This document shows positions 9,301-18,909 of a stretch of DNA of 64,000 nt, in pieces. Below the pieces are notes generated by a model. The model worked only from the letters and a program-made list of their open reading frames with translations. It had not been told where the DNA came from and did not search any database. The DNA is from Cupriavidus sp. P-10 (lineage in GTDB: Bacteria; Pseudomonadota; Gammaproteobacteria; Burkholderiales; Burkholderiaceae). The stretch spans positions 434,001 to 498,000 of the forward strand of contig NZ_AP025172.1 of NCBI RefSeq assembly GCF_003402535.2, given 5' to 3'. Made by a program: the position numbers and the translations under genes. Each line of letters starts with the position of its first letter. The stretch's first letter is position 1.

Positions 9301-10241
9301 ACATCTCCCAGATCCGACGACGTATCGAATCAGGGGAATGCAATCAAAGTGCGTGCTATCCATGCCGCTCGATTCATCGCCAGGGCCCGTTGTTAGAGGC
9401 GGGCATCGGAGCGATTGCAATGTGCACAGTCATCTTGACCACACACGGTGGAGGCTTGCCCCGCCGCCCCTCAAAGCTCGCTGGAGTGCCATGCCATTTC
9501 GCTTGACAGCCAGAGCAGGAGCCCAGCCGCCGAGGTGAGAATACGCTCCTCCAAATGCAGGGGAACGTCAACACCGAACAGCCCCAGGGCCCACGCTCCC
9601 ATTGGCGGCAGTGAGACCAGGCCGGCGACAACGTATCAATCCTCGTGCAATCACTTCTGTCATTTCGCTTATTTCTTGAAGAAGAGAGGATCGATGTGTC
9701 GCTAGTATCAGTCCATGCTTCAAACTCTTACGTGCGGAAACGCACTTATCTGGCCGCCAGATGCTGGCCGCTTACTTGGCGTCGCGATGGCATAGCGTTG
9801 CCTCCAGGTCTGTCCGTCGCGGACCTGAACTTCAGCTCAAACACCTTTTCCTTTGCGACGTTGCCTGCGGTGATGGGGTACATCACCACTTCATGTTTCC
9901 TGGGTCATTGCTGAAGCTTCGGCGCCGACCGACGCGACCCTGCGTGAGTTCATCGAACAAAGAGAGCCATGTTATGCCGCTGATATCACCCTTGTCGCTA
10001 AAATCCGTAATCCTGCCCAATTCCCCGCGGTCCGCGGGCATGTCCCTGACCAGGTCCGCAAGATTGAAGCGTTTGCCGGGCTGAGGCACCACATATACGG
10101 CCAATATCGCCGAGGACGCAAGCCAGCGTAGCCGAATCATCGAAGCGCGACCGCGCCGGGACAAACTTGAGCACGCCGCCGGTGGCGTGCAATAAGGCTA
10201 CCGTCCCAGCGAGAACGAACCGAAGCTGGGACTGGCAACTA
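9301..10241. other. Intergenic stretch, probably decayed coding DNA
   Basis: No intact gene. Minus-strand fragments near 10160-10210 (FVLAGTVALLHATGGVLKFV) and 9930-10100 (PGKRFNLADLVRDMPADRG) look coding but lie in different frames. They are probably remnants of one or two unidentified genes. Confidence 0.35.
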
Positions 10242-11126
10242 CTACACCAAGCGCAGATCCCACAGCACATCAAGTACGTGTTGGGTGGAGCGTTCAACGT
10301 ACCCCGCACGATGAGCGATGCCGAGCCGACGCCATAACGCCGGGCGCAGCGGACGCATGACGATGCGCTTGTCCGGAAATGGCGTGGTGGCCTCGTGGGG
10401 TAAAAGCGCCGCGCCGTAACCCGCCGCAACCAGACTCTTGATCGCGTCGTTGTAGTTGAGCTGAATGCGTGGTGCGGGATGGTGTCCCGCGGCCGCGAAC
10501 CACTCCGCAGTCTGACGCGAGAGGCGCGTGGTCGCGTCGTTGAGAATCAGCGGCTGGGCGGCGAGCCATTCCGGCGTGACGCGGGCCGGGCACTGCCAGT
10601 GCGCCGGCACGAAGGCCATCACGGGGTCGCGGCGCCAGGGCGTTATCACCAGTCCGGCCACCGGCGGCTGAGGCAGTGCAACCAGTCCGATATCCAGCGT
10701 GCCGTCCACCAGTCGGGACAGTGTTTCCTGCGAAGTGAGGACCGCAATTTGAATGTCGATCGCGGGATGCTGCTGGCGCAGCACCTCTAGCGCCTGTGGC
10801 AGCAGGTGCGCGATCACACCAGTCGAAGCACCGAGCCGGGCGCGCCCTTCGAGCCCCTCCACTTGTCGTTGAATATCGTCCAGCGCCTGCTCCGCATCGG
10901 CCAGCAGCCGACGCCCGCGCTCCACCAGCACCTCTCCGATCGCCGACGGCCTTACCTGTCCGCGCTTTCGCGACAGGAGCGGTGCTCCGATGCGGTGTTC
11001 CAGTTCAGCGATGTGGAGGCTGACCGTGGGCGGCGCAAGGTGCAATGCACGCGCCGCCTCGGCGAATGAGCCATGGTCGGCAATGGCGACCAGCGTGCGC
11101 AGGCGGTCCAGGCTGATCTCTCGCAT
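10242..11126 (-). CDS. LysR-family regulator divergent from argC
   Basis: A 294-residue LysR-type regulator with the N-terminal winged helix (LDRLRTLVAIADHGSFAEAA) and a type 2 periplasmic-binding-like effector domain. The ATG at 11126 was preferred over one 48 bases upstream because the shorter protein starts at the canonical LysR position. It is divergent from argC across a 127-bp gap that holds a TTGAAT-N14-ATTCAA repeat, so it most likely controls argC and itself. The co-inducer is unknown. Confidence 0.88.
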   Translation of the reverse strand: MREISLDRLRTLVAIADHGSFAEAARALHLAPPTVSLHIAELEHRIGAPLLSRKRGQVRPSAIGEVLVERGRRLLADAEQALDDIQRQVEGLEGRARLGASTGVIAHLLPQALEVLRQQHPAIDIQIAVLTSQETLSRLVDGTLDIGLVALPQPPVAGLVITPWRRDPVMAFVPAHWQCPARVTPEWLAAQPLILNDATTRLSRQTAEWFAAAGHHPAPRIQLNYNDAIKSLVAAGYGAALLPHEATTPFPDKRIVMRPLRPALWRRLGIAHRAGYVERSTQHVLDVLWDLRLV

Positions 11127-11148
11127 GTCGGCTCCAGATTCAGGAAAA

Positions 11149-11174
11149 TTGAATGTCAAGGTTGTGAAATTCAA
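11149..11174. promoter_or_regulatory. Candidate LysR operator
   Basis: An inverted repeat TTGAAT (11149-11154) and ATTCAA (11169-11174) with 14 bases between, placed in the gap between the divergent LysR and argC genes. The position and AT-rich dyad fit a LysR site (related to T-N11-A), but binding is inferred. Confidence 0.4.
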
Positions 11175-11253
11175 CTTTCCCTATTCTAGTGGTCCATGGA
11201 AGATTGAGGCTCCTTCGATGTGTTAACCCTTCAGTCACCGGAGTATTCCTCGT

Positions 11254-12183
11254 ATGAGCTCTCCCCTGGTTTTTATCGACGGCGACCAAGGCACCACCGG
11301 GTTGCAAATCCACGAACGGCTGCGCGGCCGGGCCGACCTCAGCCTGGTCACGCTTGCCGCGTCGGAACGCAAGGATCCGCGGCGTCGTGCGGAAGCCATC
11401 AATGCCTGCGACATCGCCATCCTCTGCTTGCCCGATGCCGCCGCACGCGAGGTGGTGAACGCCATCGTCAATCCCGCCGTCAGAGTGATCGACGCAAGTT
11501 CCGCCCACCGCACGCATCCGGACTGGACATACGGCTTTCCGGAAATTGCACCGGGACAGGCCGCGCGCATTGCGAACGCGCGACGCGTCACCAATCCTGG
11601 CTGCTATCCGACCGGTGCGATTGGCCTGCTGCGTCCCCTGGTGCAGGCCGGGCTTGTGCCACCCAGCTACCCGGTCAGCATTCATGCGGTGTCCGGCTAC
11701 TCCGGACGCGGGCATGCCGGCGTGGAGGAGTTTGAGGGGCCGGATGCCGGCAGCGCACCCGCATTCCAAGTGTATGGCCTGGAACTCGCCCACAAGCACC
11801 CCCCGGAGATCCAGCAGCACGCCGGGCTCGCGCAGCGTCCCATCTTCGTTCCCGCGTATGGTGCGTTCCGCCAGGGCATCGTGCTGACTGTGCCCGTCGC
11901 GTTGAGGCTGCTGGCCCCCGACGTGGATGGCGCCACGCTCCACGCATGCCTCGCCCGCCACTATGCCGGGGCGGCCCATGTACATGTCCTGCCGTTGCAC
12001 GAGTCGTGCGCTTTAAAGCACCTGGATCCGCAAGTGCTGAACGGTACGAACGACATGCACTTAAGCGTATTTCCTAACATGGAACACGGGCACGTTCTGC
12101 TGTCCGCGGTTTTCGACAACCTTGGCAAAGGCGCATCCGGCGCCGCGGTTCAGAACCTGAACCTGATGCTCGCGCAGCAATAG
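11254..12183 (+). CDS. argC: N-acetyl-gamma-glutamyl-phosphate reductase, short type
   Basis: A 309-residue ArgC of the shorter type. It reduces N-acetylglutamyl-5-phosphate to the semialdehyde with NADPH, the third step of arginine synthesis. The nucleotide-binding start is [17 protein letters not shown] and the catalytic cysteine is C117 in [18 protein letters not shown] follows. The frame is intact. It stands alone with a dedicated divergent LysR rather than in an arg operon, which suggests an extra regulated copy or a related acyl-phosphate substrate. Confidence 0.9.
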   Translation: MSSPLVFIDGDQGTTGLQIHERLRGRADLSLVTLAASERKDPRRRAEAINACDIAILCLPDAAAREVVNAIVNPAVRVIDASSAHRTHPDWTYGFPEIAPGQAARIANARRVTNPGCYPTGAIGLLRPLVQAGLVPPSYPVSIHAVSGYSGRGHAGVEEFEGPDAGSAPAFQVYGLELAHKHPPEIQQHAGLAQRPIFVPAYGAFRQGIVLTVPVALRLLAPDVDGATLHACLARHYAGAAHVHVLPLHESCALKHLDPQVLNGTNDMHLSVFPNMEHGHVLLSAVFDNLGKGASGAAVQNLNLMLAQQ

Positions 12184-12299
12184 CGGCCGATGGCATGAGC
12201 TAAAGGTCGGCCGATATCAGGGGTATGGCAAACGAACTCCTGGTCGATCCATTCCTGCAACCCAGGAGCAAACTCGCCTACCTTGATCAGCGGTTCCAT
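12184..12299 (-). pseudogene. 5' fragment of a D-2-hydroxyacid dehydrogenase-like gene
   Basis: An ATG at 12299 with AAGG upstream opens the reading MEPLIKVGEFAPGLQEWIDQ and then EFVCHTPDIGRP. This resembles the N-terminus of D-2-hydroxyacid dehydrogenases. The reading then runs into the 3' end of argC, so the rest of the gene is gone. It starts 28 bases after the Bug-receptor stop in the same direction, so it was probably the next gene of that operon before a deletion joined it to argC. Confidence 0.5.
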
Positions 12300-12326
12300 G
12301 CAGTCTACCTTCAGATTGTGCCGCAA

Positions 12327-13319
12327 TCAGTTGTCCGACTTGATGCCGGCATCGGCGATGACCTTCCCCCAACGGGAGACCTCCTGGTTTAGCCGGGCCG
12401 AGGCTTGTGCCGGCGACTGCGGCGTTGCCGCATAGACGCCCTGCTGCAGCATCTGCGCCTTCACGTCCGCGCTCTGCACGATGTTGGCCAACTCGCTATT
12501 GAGACGGGCGACGACTTCCGCTGGCGTGGCGACCGGCACGAGTACACCAAAGTTGGACACCACCTCAAAACCCTTCCATCCCGACTCCTGCACCGTCGGC
12601 ACATCGGGCAATATGGACAGTCGCTGTGGCGTTGTAACTGCCAATGCGCGTAGCTTACCGTCCTTGATGAACTGCTGAACGGCAGGGACGGTCTCGGCCA
12701 TCATCATGACCTGCCCGGCGATGAGGTCGGTCATTGCAGGACCACTTCCCTTGTAAGGTACGTGGAGAATGTCGACGTTTGCCTGCTTCTTAAACAACTC
12801 GGCCGCCATTCGTTGCGGTGCGCCTACGCCCGAGGAGGCATAGCTAAGCTTGCCCGGATTTGCCTTGGCATATGAGACCAGTTGGGCAAAGTCCTTGACA
12901 GGCACGGAAGGATTGACCACAAACACAAGCGGTACGTATCCGACCACCATAGCGGGCTTCAGGTCCTTTAGCAGATCGTATGAGAGGCGCCCTTTTTCGA
13001 GCGTTGCCATGGTTGCATGAGAGGTGATCGCACCCATCAGTATCGTGTAACCGTCCGGCTTCGCTTTCGCGACGGCGTCTGCGCCGAGGTTTCCGCCCGC
13101 ACCGCCCTTGTTCTCCACCACGACTTGTTGGCCCAGCGCCGTCGAAAGGCGTGCTGCAAGAATGCGTCCGATAACGTCCGTTGCGCCGCCTGGAGGATAA
13201 GGCACGACCATCCGGATTGGCTTATCCGGGTACGCTGCCAATGCAGTCAGGGGAAGGATCGCTGCGCTTGCAATGGCGGCCAGCAGCAGGCGACGCGCGG
13301 GGAAGTGGGTATGAGCCAT
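12327..13319 (-). CDS. Bug-family tripartite tricarboxylate receptor
   Basis: A 330-residue periplasmic solute-binding protein of the Bug/TctC family, extremely expanded in Burkholderiales. A signal peptide (LLLAAIASAAILPLTALAA) is followed by YPDKPIRMVVPYPPGGATDV, the family hallmark, then VVENKGGAGGNLGADAVAKA. It should bind a carboxylate for a TctAB-type transporter or act as a sensor; no TctAB genes are present here. It is flanked by a LysR gene in the same direction and a broken hydroxyacid-dehydrogenase gene. Confidence 0.9.
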   Translation of the reverse strand: MAHTHFPARRLLLAAIASAAILPLTALAAYPDKPIRMVVPYPPGGATDVIGRILAARLSTALGQQVVVENKGGAGGNLGADAVAKAKPDGYTILMGAITSHATMATLEKGRLSYDLLKDLKPAMVVGYVPLVFVVNPSVPVKDFAQLVSYAKANPGKLSYASSGVGAPQRMAAELFKKQANVDILHVPYKGSGPAMTDLIAGQVMMMAETVPAVQQFIKDGKLRALAVTTPQRLSILPDVPTVQESGWKGFEVVSNFGVLVPVATPAEVVARLNSELANIVQSADVKAQMLQQGVYAATPQSPAQASARLNQEVSRWGKVIADAGIKSDN

Positions 13320-13501
13320 GGCGATTGTCTCCGTTCTCTGTTGTGGGTGAAGTGCCTAGCCCACAGTCTTGTCGCTGCAGCCGACGAACGAAAGACAGTG
13401 CCGTTATGTTCAGAACAGAATCTTTTTATGGTGTGGGTAGCAACCCCATGTACCCTGCGGCCAGGCGGCAAGGAATCAGCACGCAACCTGGCGCGGAGGA
13501 T

Positions 13502-14380
13502 CTACTGCGCGAACACTGCTTTCGCCTCAATCATTAGCTCCCGTGCCATGACCGCACGCGCGCCATACTCACTCCAGACGATCCCCACTTTTCTGACCGG
13601 CGGCCGATCAGGCAGGGGCACTCTTGCGATCGCCATGTTCCGACTCCAAAGCGGCGACCAATCAGGAACCAGGCCCACGCCAAGTTCCTGCTCGACGAGC
13701 GCGGCAATGGCGAGCAGCCCGTCAATCTCCAGACGTTGATTTGGGCGTATGCCATGATCACGCAGGTACCGGTCGGCGAGTTGTCCCCCTAGGACGCTGC
13801 GGTCATAACGGATGAACGGCTCGTTTCTCAGTAGGTCGTGGGCGTCGCGGTTCCCAAGGGACGAAGGGGCGACAACAATCAACTCTTCTTCGATTAGCGC
13901 TTTCCATTCGCAGCCCTTGCCGATTGCGAACTGGGGTTCGACGACGATGGCGGCATCGAGGTCTCCTTGGCTGACCAGGTTGGACAGTTCGATGGAGGAA
14001 CCCACCTTGACGAAGATCTTCAGCTCGGGATACTTGGCGTAGAGCCGCTTCAACACGGGTGGCAGCACGCTCACCATGGCAGATACGAACACGCCAAGCC
14101 GCATCTCTCCGACGGCAAGCCCTGAGCTTGCAATCGATCGCAGTTCCCTGAGGTCTCTCAAGACCGGCTTTGCGCGCTCGAGAAAAACCACCCCCATTTC
14201 CGTAGGCTTGACGACGCGTCCGACGCGCGTAATCAGCTTGGCCCCAATCTCATCTTCCAGCGCGTGAATACGGGCGGCTACTGCAGCCGGCGTTAGATCC
14301 AGGCGTCGACCAGCCTCGGCCAAGGACCCGAACTCAACCACGCTCACAAAACTCTGGATATAGCGCACATCCATGGCCAT
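13502..14380 (-). CDS. LysR-family transcriptional regulator
   Basis: A 292-residue LysR-type protein: DNA-binding helix IQSFVSVVEFGSLAEAGRRL and an effector domain ending near WSEYGARAVMARELMIEAK. It lies upstream of the Bug receptor on the same strand and downstream of the sugar-acid dehydratase block, so it may govern either. Start ATG at 14380 (alternative 6 bases in). The ligand is not predictable. Confidence 0.87.
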   Translation of the reverse strand: MAMDVRYIQSFVSVVEFGSLAEAGRRLDLTPAAVAARIHALEDEIGAKLITRVGRVVKPTEMGVVFLERAKPVLRDLRELRSIASSGLAVGEMRLGVFVSAMVSVLPPVLKRLYAKYPELKIFVKVGSSIELSNLVSQGDLDAAIVVEPQFAIGKGCEWKALIEEELIVVAPSSLGNRDAHDLLRNEPFIRYDRSVLGGQLADRYLRDHGIRPNQRLEIDGLLAIAALVEQELGVGLVPDWSPLWSRNMAIARVPLPDRPPVRKVGIVWSEYGARAVMARELMIEAKAVFAQ

Positions 14381-14525
14381 CCTCGCGCTCTAGTGGTTGC
14401 GGCGAAAGAAAATTATGAGGGCTCATTCTACGATGTTGAGTCGCACATCGGAATTCCAGAGCGCTCGGCAGACCGTGCTATGCGATGGATCGCTCCGTCA
14501 GGGGCTCCCGCACTCGAACGTCAAA

Positions 14526-14552
14526 GGGCACGCCATGCTTCATGGCGTGCCC
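14526..14552 (-). terminator. Strong hairpin, probable terminator of the ilvD-type unit
   Basis: A perfect 12-bp stem GGGCACGCCATG / CATGGCGTGCCC with a 3-base loop sits just after the MFS remnant stop. On the minus strand it is followed by only three T, so it may work with limited efficiency. Confidence 0.6.
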
Positions 14553-14578
14553 TGCATGGAGAAACGCTCCGGCCCCGA

Positions 14579-15050
14579 CTATTTCAGCTCAACGCGTTTG
14601 ATTTCGCCAACCACAAAGAGATAGCACAAGATCGCCACGGCTCCGTGGGCTCCCACGTAGAGGAGTGCAGACTCGAATGACCCCGCCTTGTTCACCAGGA
14701 ATCCGATGGCGAGCGGCATCGTAATGGCCCCCAGATTTCCACAGGTGTTCAAAACAGCACCGCTGATGCCAGTGGCCTGCTTTGCCGCCGTGTCCGAGTT
14801 CAAGGCCCAGCCCAAGGCAGCCACGCGTTGAAAATTGCCGAGGCAGTCCCGCGTTCATGTCCGGGAAACCAGGCCGCTACGATGCGGCTGTTCCCAGGGA
14901 ACGATGGCGCTTCACACGCCCCCACCAGGAAGCGCGGCAAGTTGGAAGAGTACGTAGGCCCATCCGAATGCCGATAGGATGAAGCCCATTTCCACGGGGC
15001 TGAGTTGAAAATGCTTGGCAAGTGTGTCTCCTGATGGCGATCTGCGTGAC
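14579..15050 (-). pseudogene. Decayed MFS transporter (sugar-acid/ACS-type)
   Basis: Three collinear pieces of an anion:cation symporter-type MFS protein survive. These are AKHFQLSPVEMGFILSAFGW (about 14960-15045), RFLVGACEAPSFPGNSRIVA with the following AWFPGHERGTASAIFNA, and the C-terminus beginning LGWALNSDTAAKQATGISGA and ending EIKRVELK at 14579. The two joints lack roughly one and several transmembrane segments, and the N-terminus is gone. It lies directly downstream of the IlvD/Edd gene on the same strand and was probably its uptake partner for a hexonate or hexarate. Confidence 0.82.
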
Positions 15051-15186
15051 TGCACGACGGCAGAATGCCCGTCGCTTGGTGAGCGATCTCGTGACGTGTG
15101 TGTTCACGGCGCCTCAGGAGCGCCGGGTTGGGAAAGCGTCGAGCAGGGTTGAAGTTTTGCTGGTGCTCAACGCTCGCTTGATCGCG

Positions 15187-16941
15187 CTACCGCGCCTTGG
15201 GTACCTTGTCGGTCATGACTTTCGGTCGCAGGAACTCAAAATCGACGCCGGCGTCCGCTTGGGTGACCGAGTCATAGAACAGCCGCTGGAAGCCTCGTTC
15301 GACCGTCGGTGGCGTGATCGGCTTCGCTCGCTTCCTGCGTTCCAGTTCCTCGTCGGAAACCAACAAGGAGATCTCCCTCTTGCTCGCGCTCAGGCGGATT
15401 CGGTCGCCGTTGTGCACATAGGCCAGTGGTCCACCGACGGATGCCTCCGGGTTGACGTGCAGCACAATGGTTCCGAAGGCCGTGCCGCTCATCCGACCAT
15501 CCGAGATGCGGACCATGTCCTTGACGCCAGCCCGCGCCAGTTTCTTGGGGATCGGGAGGTAACCCGCTTCCGGCATGCCGGTACCGCTGCGGGGGCCAAT
15601 GTTCTTCAGCACAAGCACATCGTCGGCATTCACGTCGAGGTCCGGGCTGTCGATGCGCTCCGCCATATCTTCCAGGCTTTCGAACACCACGGCGCGCCCT
15701 TCGAACTCCAGCAGTTCCTGCGTGGCAGCGGCTTGCTTGATAATGGCTCCTTGTGGGGCAAGGTTGCCGCGCAGGACAGCCAGGCCACCACTCGCATAGA
15801 TCGGCTTTTGGACGGAGCGCACGATCTCCTGGGGAAAGGACTTGGGCGCCGCATCGATTTCCTCGCCGAGTGTGCGGCCGGTGACGGTCAGCGTATCCAG
15901 ATGAAGGAAAGGACGGAGTTCTCGCAGCAAGGTCACCATGCCGCCGGCCTTGTGGAAGTCCTCCATGTAGTTCTGGCCGGACGGCTTGAGATCGACGAGT
16001 ACTGGCGTCTCGCGCCCCATTGCGTCAAGCTGGTCAAGATCGATTTCGATACCCAGACGACCTGCGATGGCAGTCAGGTGAATGATCGCATTGGTTGAGC
16101 CGCCGATCGCCAACAGCACGCGAAGCGCGTTCTCGAAGGCCTTGCCGGTCATGATCTGGCTGGGCCGCAAGCCGTGTTTTGCCAGTTGCACGGCGTAGCG
16201 ACCAGTCTGCTCCGCGATGCGGACGCGATCGGCTGTCACCGCGGGCGGAGTCGCGCCGCCCGGCGTCATCATGCCGAGCGCTTCCACCACGCACGCCATG
16301 GTGCTGGCCGTACCCATCACCGAGCACGTGCCGATGCTCGAGACGAGCCGCGTGTTAACGTCGGCGATCTGCTGGGCGTTGATTTCTCCGGCGCGGTACT
16401 TACCCCAATAGCGACGGCAGTCCGTACAAGCACCAACTCGCTCGCCTTCGTATGAGCCGGTCAGCATGGGGCCGGTCACCAACTGGATTGCGGGCACGTC
16501 GGCGGACGCCGCGCCCATCAATTGGGCCGGGACGGTCTTGTCGCAACCGCCGATGAGGATGACGGCATCCATTGGCTGCGCGCGCACTGTCTCCTCCGTG
16601 TCGATCGACATCAGGTTGCGCAGATACATCGCCGTCGGATTGACGAAGCTCTCATGCAGAGAAATGGTCGGAAACACCATCGGCAGCGCCCCCTCCAGCA
16701 GGATGCCTCGCTTGGCCGCCTCAATTAGCTGCGCCGCATTGCCGTGGCAGGGGTTGTAGTCGTTCGCCGTGTTGACGATGCCGATGATCGGCCTATCCAG
16801 CGCGTCGTCGGAATAGCCGGCCCCTTTGATGAAAGCCTTACGCAGGAACAGGGAGAACTCCTTGTCGCCGTAGTTGGTTACCCCTTTCTTCAGTCCCTTC
16901 TCGGGGTTTTCGGCGTCGGCGGTTGTCTCTCGATCAGTCAT
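15187..16941 (-). CDS. IlvD/Edd-family dehydratase, likely sugar-acid type
   Basis: A 584-residue Fe-S dehydratase of the IlvD/Edd family. The cluster-binding cysteines are visible in NPCHGNAAQ, GGCDKTVPAQ and GTCSVMGTAS. The context (DapA-family aldolase divergent, ACS-type transporter remnant downstream) points to an aldonate dehydratase giving a 2-keto-3-deoxy acid rather than branched-chain amino-acid synthesis. I chose the ATG at 16941 because AGAGG lies 7 bases upstream of it; an ATG 6 bases earlier would leave no spacing. Confidence 0.9.
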   Translation of the reverse strand: MTDRETTADAENPEKGLKKGVTNYGDKEFSLFLRKAFIKGAGYSDDALDRPIIGIVNTANDYNPCHGNAAQLIEAAKRGILLEGALPMVFPTISLHESFVNPTAMYLRNLMSIDTEETVRAQPMDAVILIGGCDKTVPAQLMGAASADVPAIQLVTGPMLTGSYEGERVGACTDCRRYWGKYRAGEINAQQIADVNTRLVSSIGTCSVMGTASTMACVVEALGMMTPGGATPPAVTADRVRIAEQTGRYAVQLAKHGLRPSQIMTGKAFENALRVLLAIGGSTNAIIHLTAIAGRLGIEIDLDQLDAMGRETPVLVDLKPSGQNYMEDFHKAGGMVTLLRELRPFLHLDTLTVTGRTLGEEIDAAPKSFPQEIVRSVQKPIYASGGLAVLRGNLAPQGAIIKQAAATQELLEFEGRAVVFESLEDMAERIDSPDLDVNADDVLVLKNIGPRSGTGMPEAGYLPIPKKLARAGVKDMVRISDGRMSGTAFGTIVLHVNPEASVGGPLAYVHNGDRIRLSASKREISLLVSDEELERRKRAKPITPPTVERGFQRLFYDSVTQADAGVDFEFLRPKVMTDKVPKAR

Positions 16942-17307
16942 TGTCATACCTCTTTTGTGGCGTTCGTCTAATGCGCAGCATCGGGGCTGGAGCGCCTTGG
17001 GCTTACCTCACAGGCGTGGGCGAGCAAATGTGAACCATCCGGCTGCTGGCAACAGACCTGGCGGCTGTCTGGGATGAAGACTAGGGCCCTGGGCGGGCTC
17101 GAAGGCATAAAAATTTTTGGTTCTAAACGTGGAATGACCTATGTGATCGACTCATAAGATCGAGTCGCAGCAGGGTGTTACGGCCTACGCCAGCAGGACT
17201 CCTGCCCACCCTCAGCCATAGGGCGCCGTTGGCGTCCGCCGGTGTCTTGTCTTGTAAAGAGAGGGCGTCCCCGTGCGTCGCCAGACCATTTCACAGAAGG
17301 AGACTCG
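16942..17307. promoter_or_regulatory. Divergent control region, dehydratase / aldolase
   Basis: A 366-bp gap between divergent genes that should hold both promoters. It contains the inverted repeat CGACTC (17148-17153) and GAGTCG (17162-17167) near an AT-rich patch at 17110-17125. This is a plausible operator for a catabolic regulator, by inference. Confidence 0.45.
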
Positions 17308-18231
17308 ATGACAGACCGCATTCGCGGCGCACTTGCGCCGGTCCTTACTCCATTCAACAATCGCCTCGAACCAGATACCGAGCGGTTTATCGCGCACTGC
17401 CGCTGGCTGGTGGACAAGGGTGCTGGGCTCGCCGTGTTCGGCACCAATTCGGAGGCAGCGTCGCTGTCCGTGGACGAACGTATCGCGCTAACCGACGAAC
17501 TTCTGGCAGCCGGCATCCCGCCCCGCAAGCTCATGCCCGGCACAGGGGCGTGCGCGGTGTCGGACGCGGTCACATTGAGCCGCCACGCGGTGAAGAATGG
17601 CGCCGCAGGTGTCCTGATGCTGCCGCCGTTCTACTTCAAGAATGTTCCCGACGCGGGTCTCTTTGCCTACTACTCGGAAGTCATCGAGCGTATCGGCGAT
17701 GATCGCTTGAAGGTGTACCTGTACCACATTCCCCAGTTTACGGCGGCACCCATCACCCTGAACTTGATCGAGATGCTGCGCAAACGCTATCCAGAAACGG
17801 TGGTGGGCGCCAAGGACTCGTCTGGCGATTGGGAGAACACGCGCGCCATGATCGACCACTTCGCGGCCGATGGGTTCGACGTCTTTCCGGCGAGCGAATC
17901 GCTTCTGACGAAGGGGCTGAGCAGCGGTGCTGCGGGTTGCATCAGCGCGACCGTAAACATGAATCCACATGGCACTGTGCAACTCTACGAGGGATGGAAC
18001 TCGCCGCAAGGGGAAGCGTTGCAAGTCAATGCGGACGTCATTCGCAAGGTGTTCCAATCCGCGCCGATGATTCCGGCAATGAAGCGTGTAGTTGCTGAAT
18101 TTTCGGGACATGCGAGCTGGAGCACGGTGCGCCCGCCGTTGATCGCGCTTGATAGCGCTACCACAGCGAGCTTGCTCGCGCAGCTCCGCCAAGCAGATTT
18201 CACCATGTCCGGATACCCGCGCGCTACATGA
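17308..18231 (+). CDS. DapA-family aldolase/dehydratase for keto-acids
   Basis: A 307-residue class I aldolase of the dihydrodipicolinate synthase superfamily. Seen are the Schiff-base lysine K169 in VVGAKDSSGDW, the catalytic tyrosine Y139 in YLYHIPQ and the GTNSEA loop (residues 45-50) that replaces the GTTGE of true DapA. With the divergent IlvD/Edd dehydratase it probably cleaves or dehydrates a 2-keto-3-deoxy sugar acid. The ATG at 17308 follows GAAGGAGA; the frame opens upstream but without a comparable site. Confidence 0.88.
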   Translation: MTDRIRGALAPVLTPFNNRLEPDTERFIAHCRWLVDKGAGLAVFGTNSEAASLSVDERIALTDELLAAGIPPRKLMPGTGACAVSDAVTLSRHAVKNGAAGVLMLPPFYFKNVPDAGLFAYYSEVIERIGDDRLKVYLYHIPQFTAAPITLNLIEMLRKRYPETVVGAKDSSGDWENTRAMIDHFAADGFDVFPASESLLTKGLSSGAAGCISATVNMNPHGTVQLYEGWNSPQGEALQVNADVIRKVFQSAPMIPAMKRVVAEFSGHASWSTVRPPLIALDSATTASLLAQLRQADFTMSGYPRAT

Positions 18232-18369
18232 CGCTGTGCTGATGTTCCGGATGCCGCTCCTTTTCTCCGGCGCCTAAGATGCTGCACGGTCGCGGTCTTG
18301 ATGGGCGACGGAGGATTAGTTGGTGGGCTCGTCCCGAAATGTCCTGAGTTCGACGACCTCGCTCCTATT

Positions 18370-18670
18370 TGACTGGCCCGCATGCGGCAGGTCTGCCGAG
18401 CGCTGTCATTCCTACCTATGAGAAACAAATGACTGAGTACGTTATTCCGGCTCCGCGGCTGACAGAGAACTTGCATCACGAAATTGAGCTTGTGGTTGCG
18501 ATTGGGCAATCCGGCGAAAATGTTGACCCATCGACACACTCGAGCTTGTTTGGGGCTATGGCGTCGGCATAGACTTGACGCGGCGCGATCTGCAGGACGT
18601 AGCCAAAAAGATGAGCCGTCCTTGGGACTGGGCGAAGGGCTTCGATGCTTCTGCACCTTGCAGTCCGCTG
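18370..18670 (+). pseudogene. Frameshifted fumarylacetoacetate-hydrolase-family remnant
   Basis: One frame reads LTENLHHEIELVVAIGQSGE up to about 18540. After a frameshift the text continues [20 protein letters not shown] then [13 protein letters not shown]. Together these are the core of an FAA-hydrolase domain, which cleaves C-C bonds in keto-acid catabolism. Both ends are missing and it runs directly into a VOC-family remnant, indicating a deletion. Confidence 0.72.
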
Positions 18671-18909
18671 CGCACACAAATGGAGACCATCTCGTACCGA
18701 TGCCGCATCTGGGGCTGGTCATGGACGTGCAAGATTGGCGAACTCCTGCCAATCGATTGACAGCGCAAGCGATCGACTTTGTGCTACCGCCCAGTTCGCG
18801 CTTCGTTGGACAGCCTGGCGAGCAGGCAACGATGTTCTTTCTTGATCCGAGCGGAAATCCCATTGAGGTGAAGGGCTGTGCGAATCTCGATGACGTTTAC
18901 GCGAAGTGA
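18645..18909 (+). pseudogene. C-terminal remnant of a VOC (glyoxalase/dioxygenase) protein
   Basis: The frame ending at 18909 reads [20 protein letters not shown], then GQPGEQATMFFLDPSGNPIE and a terminal LDDVYAK. This is the second half of a small VOC-fold metalloprotein (the DPSGN motif and a metal-ligand glutamate are present). Its N-terminal half is replaced by the FAA-hydrolase remnant, so the join marks a deletion and no start codon of its own remains. Confidence 0.65.

Noticed and set aside
15022..16098. A 358-codon plus-strand ORF opposite the dehydratase
   Set aside because: Shadow of the IlvD/Edd gene, whose Fe-S cysteine motifs are all on the minus strand.
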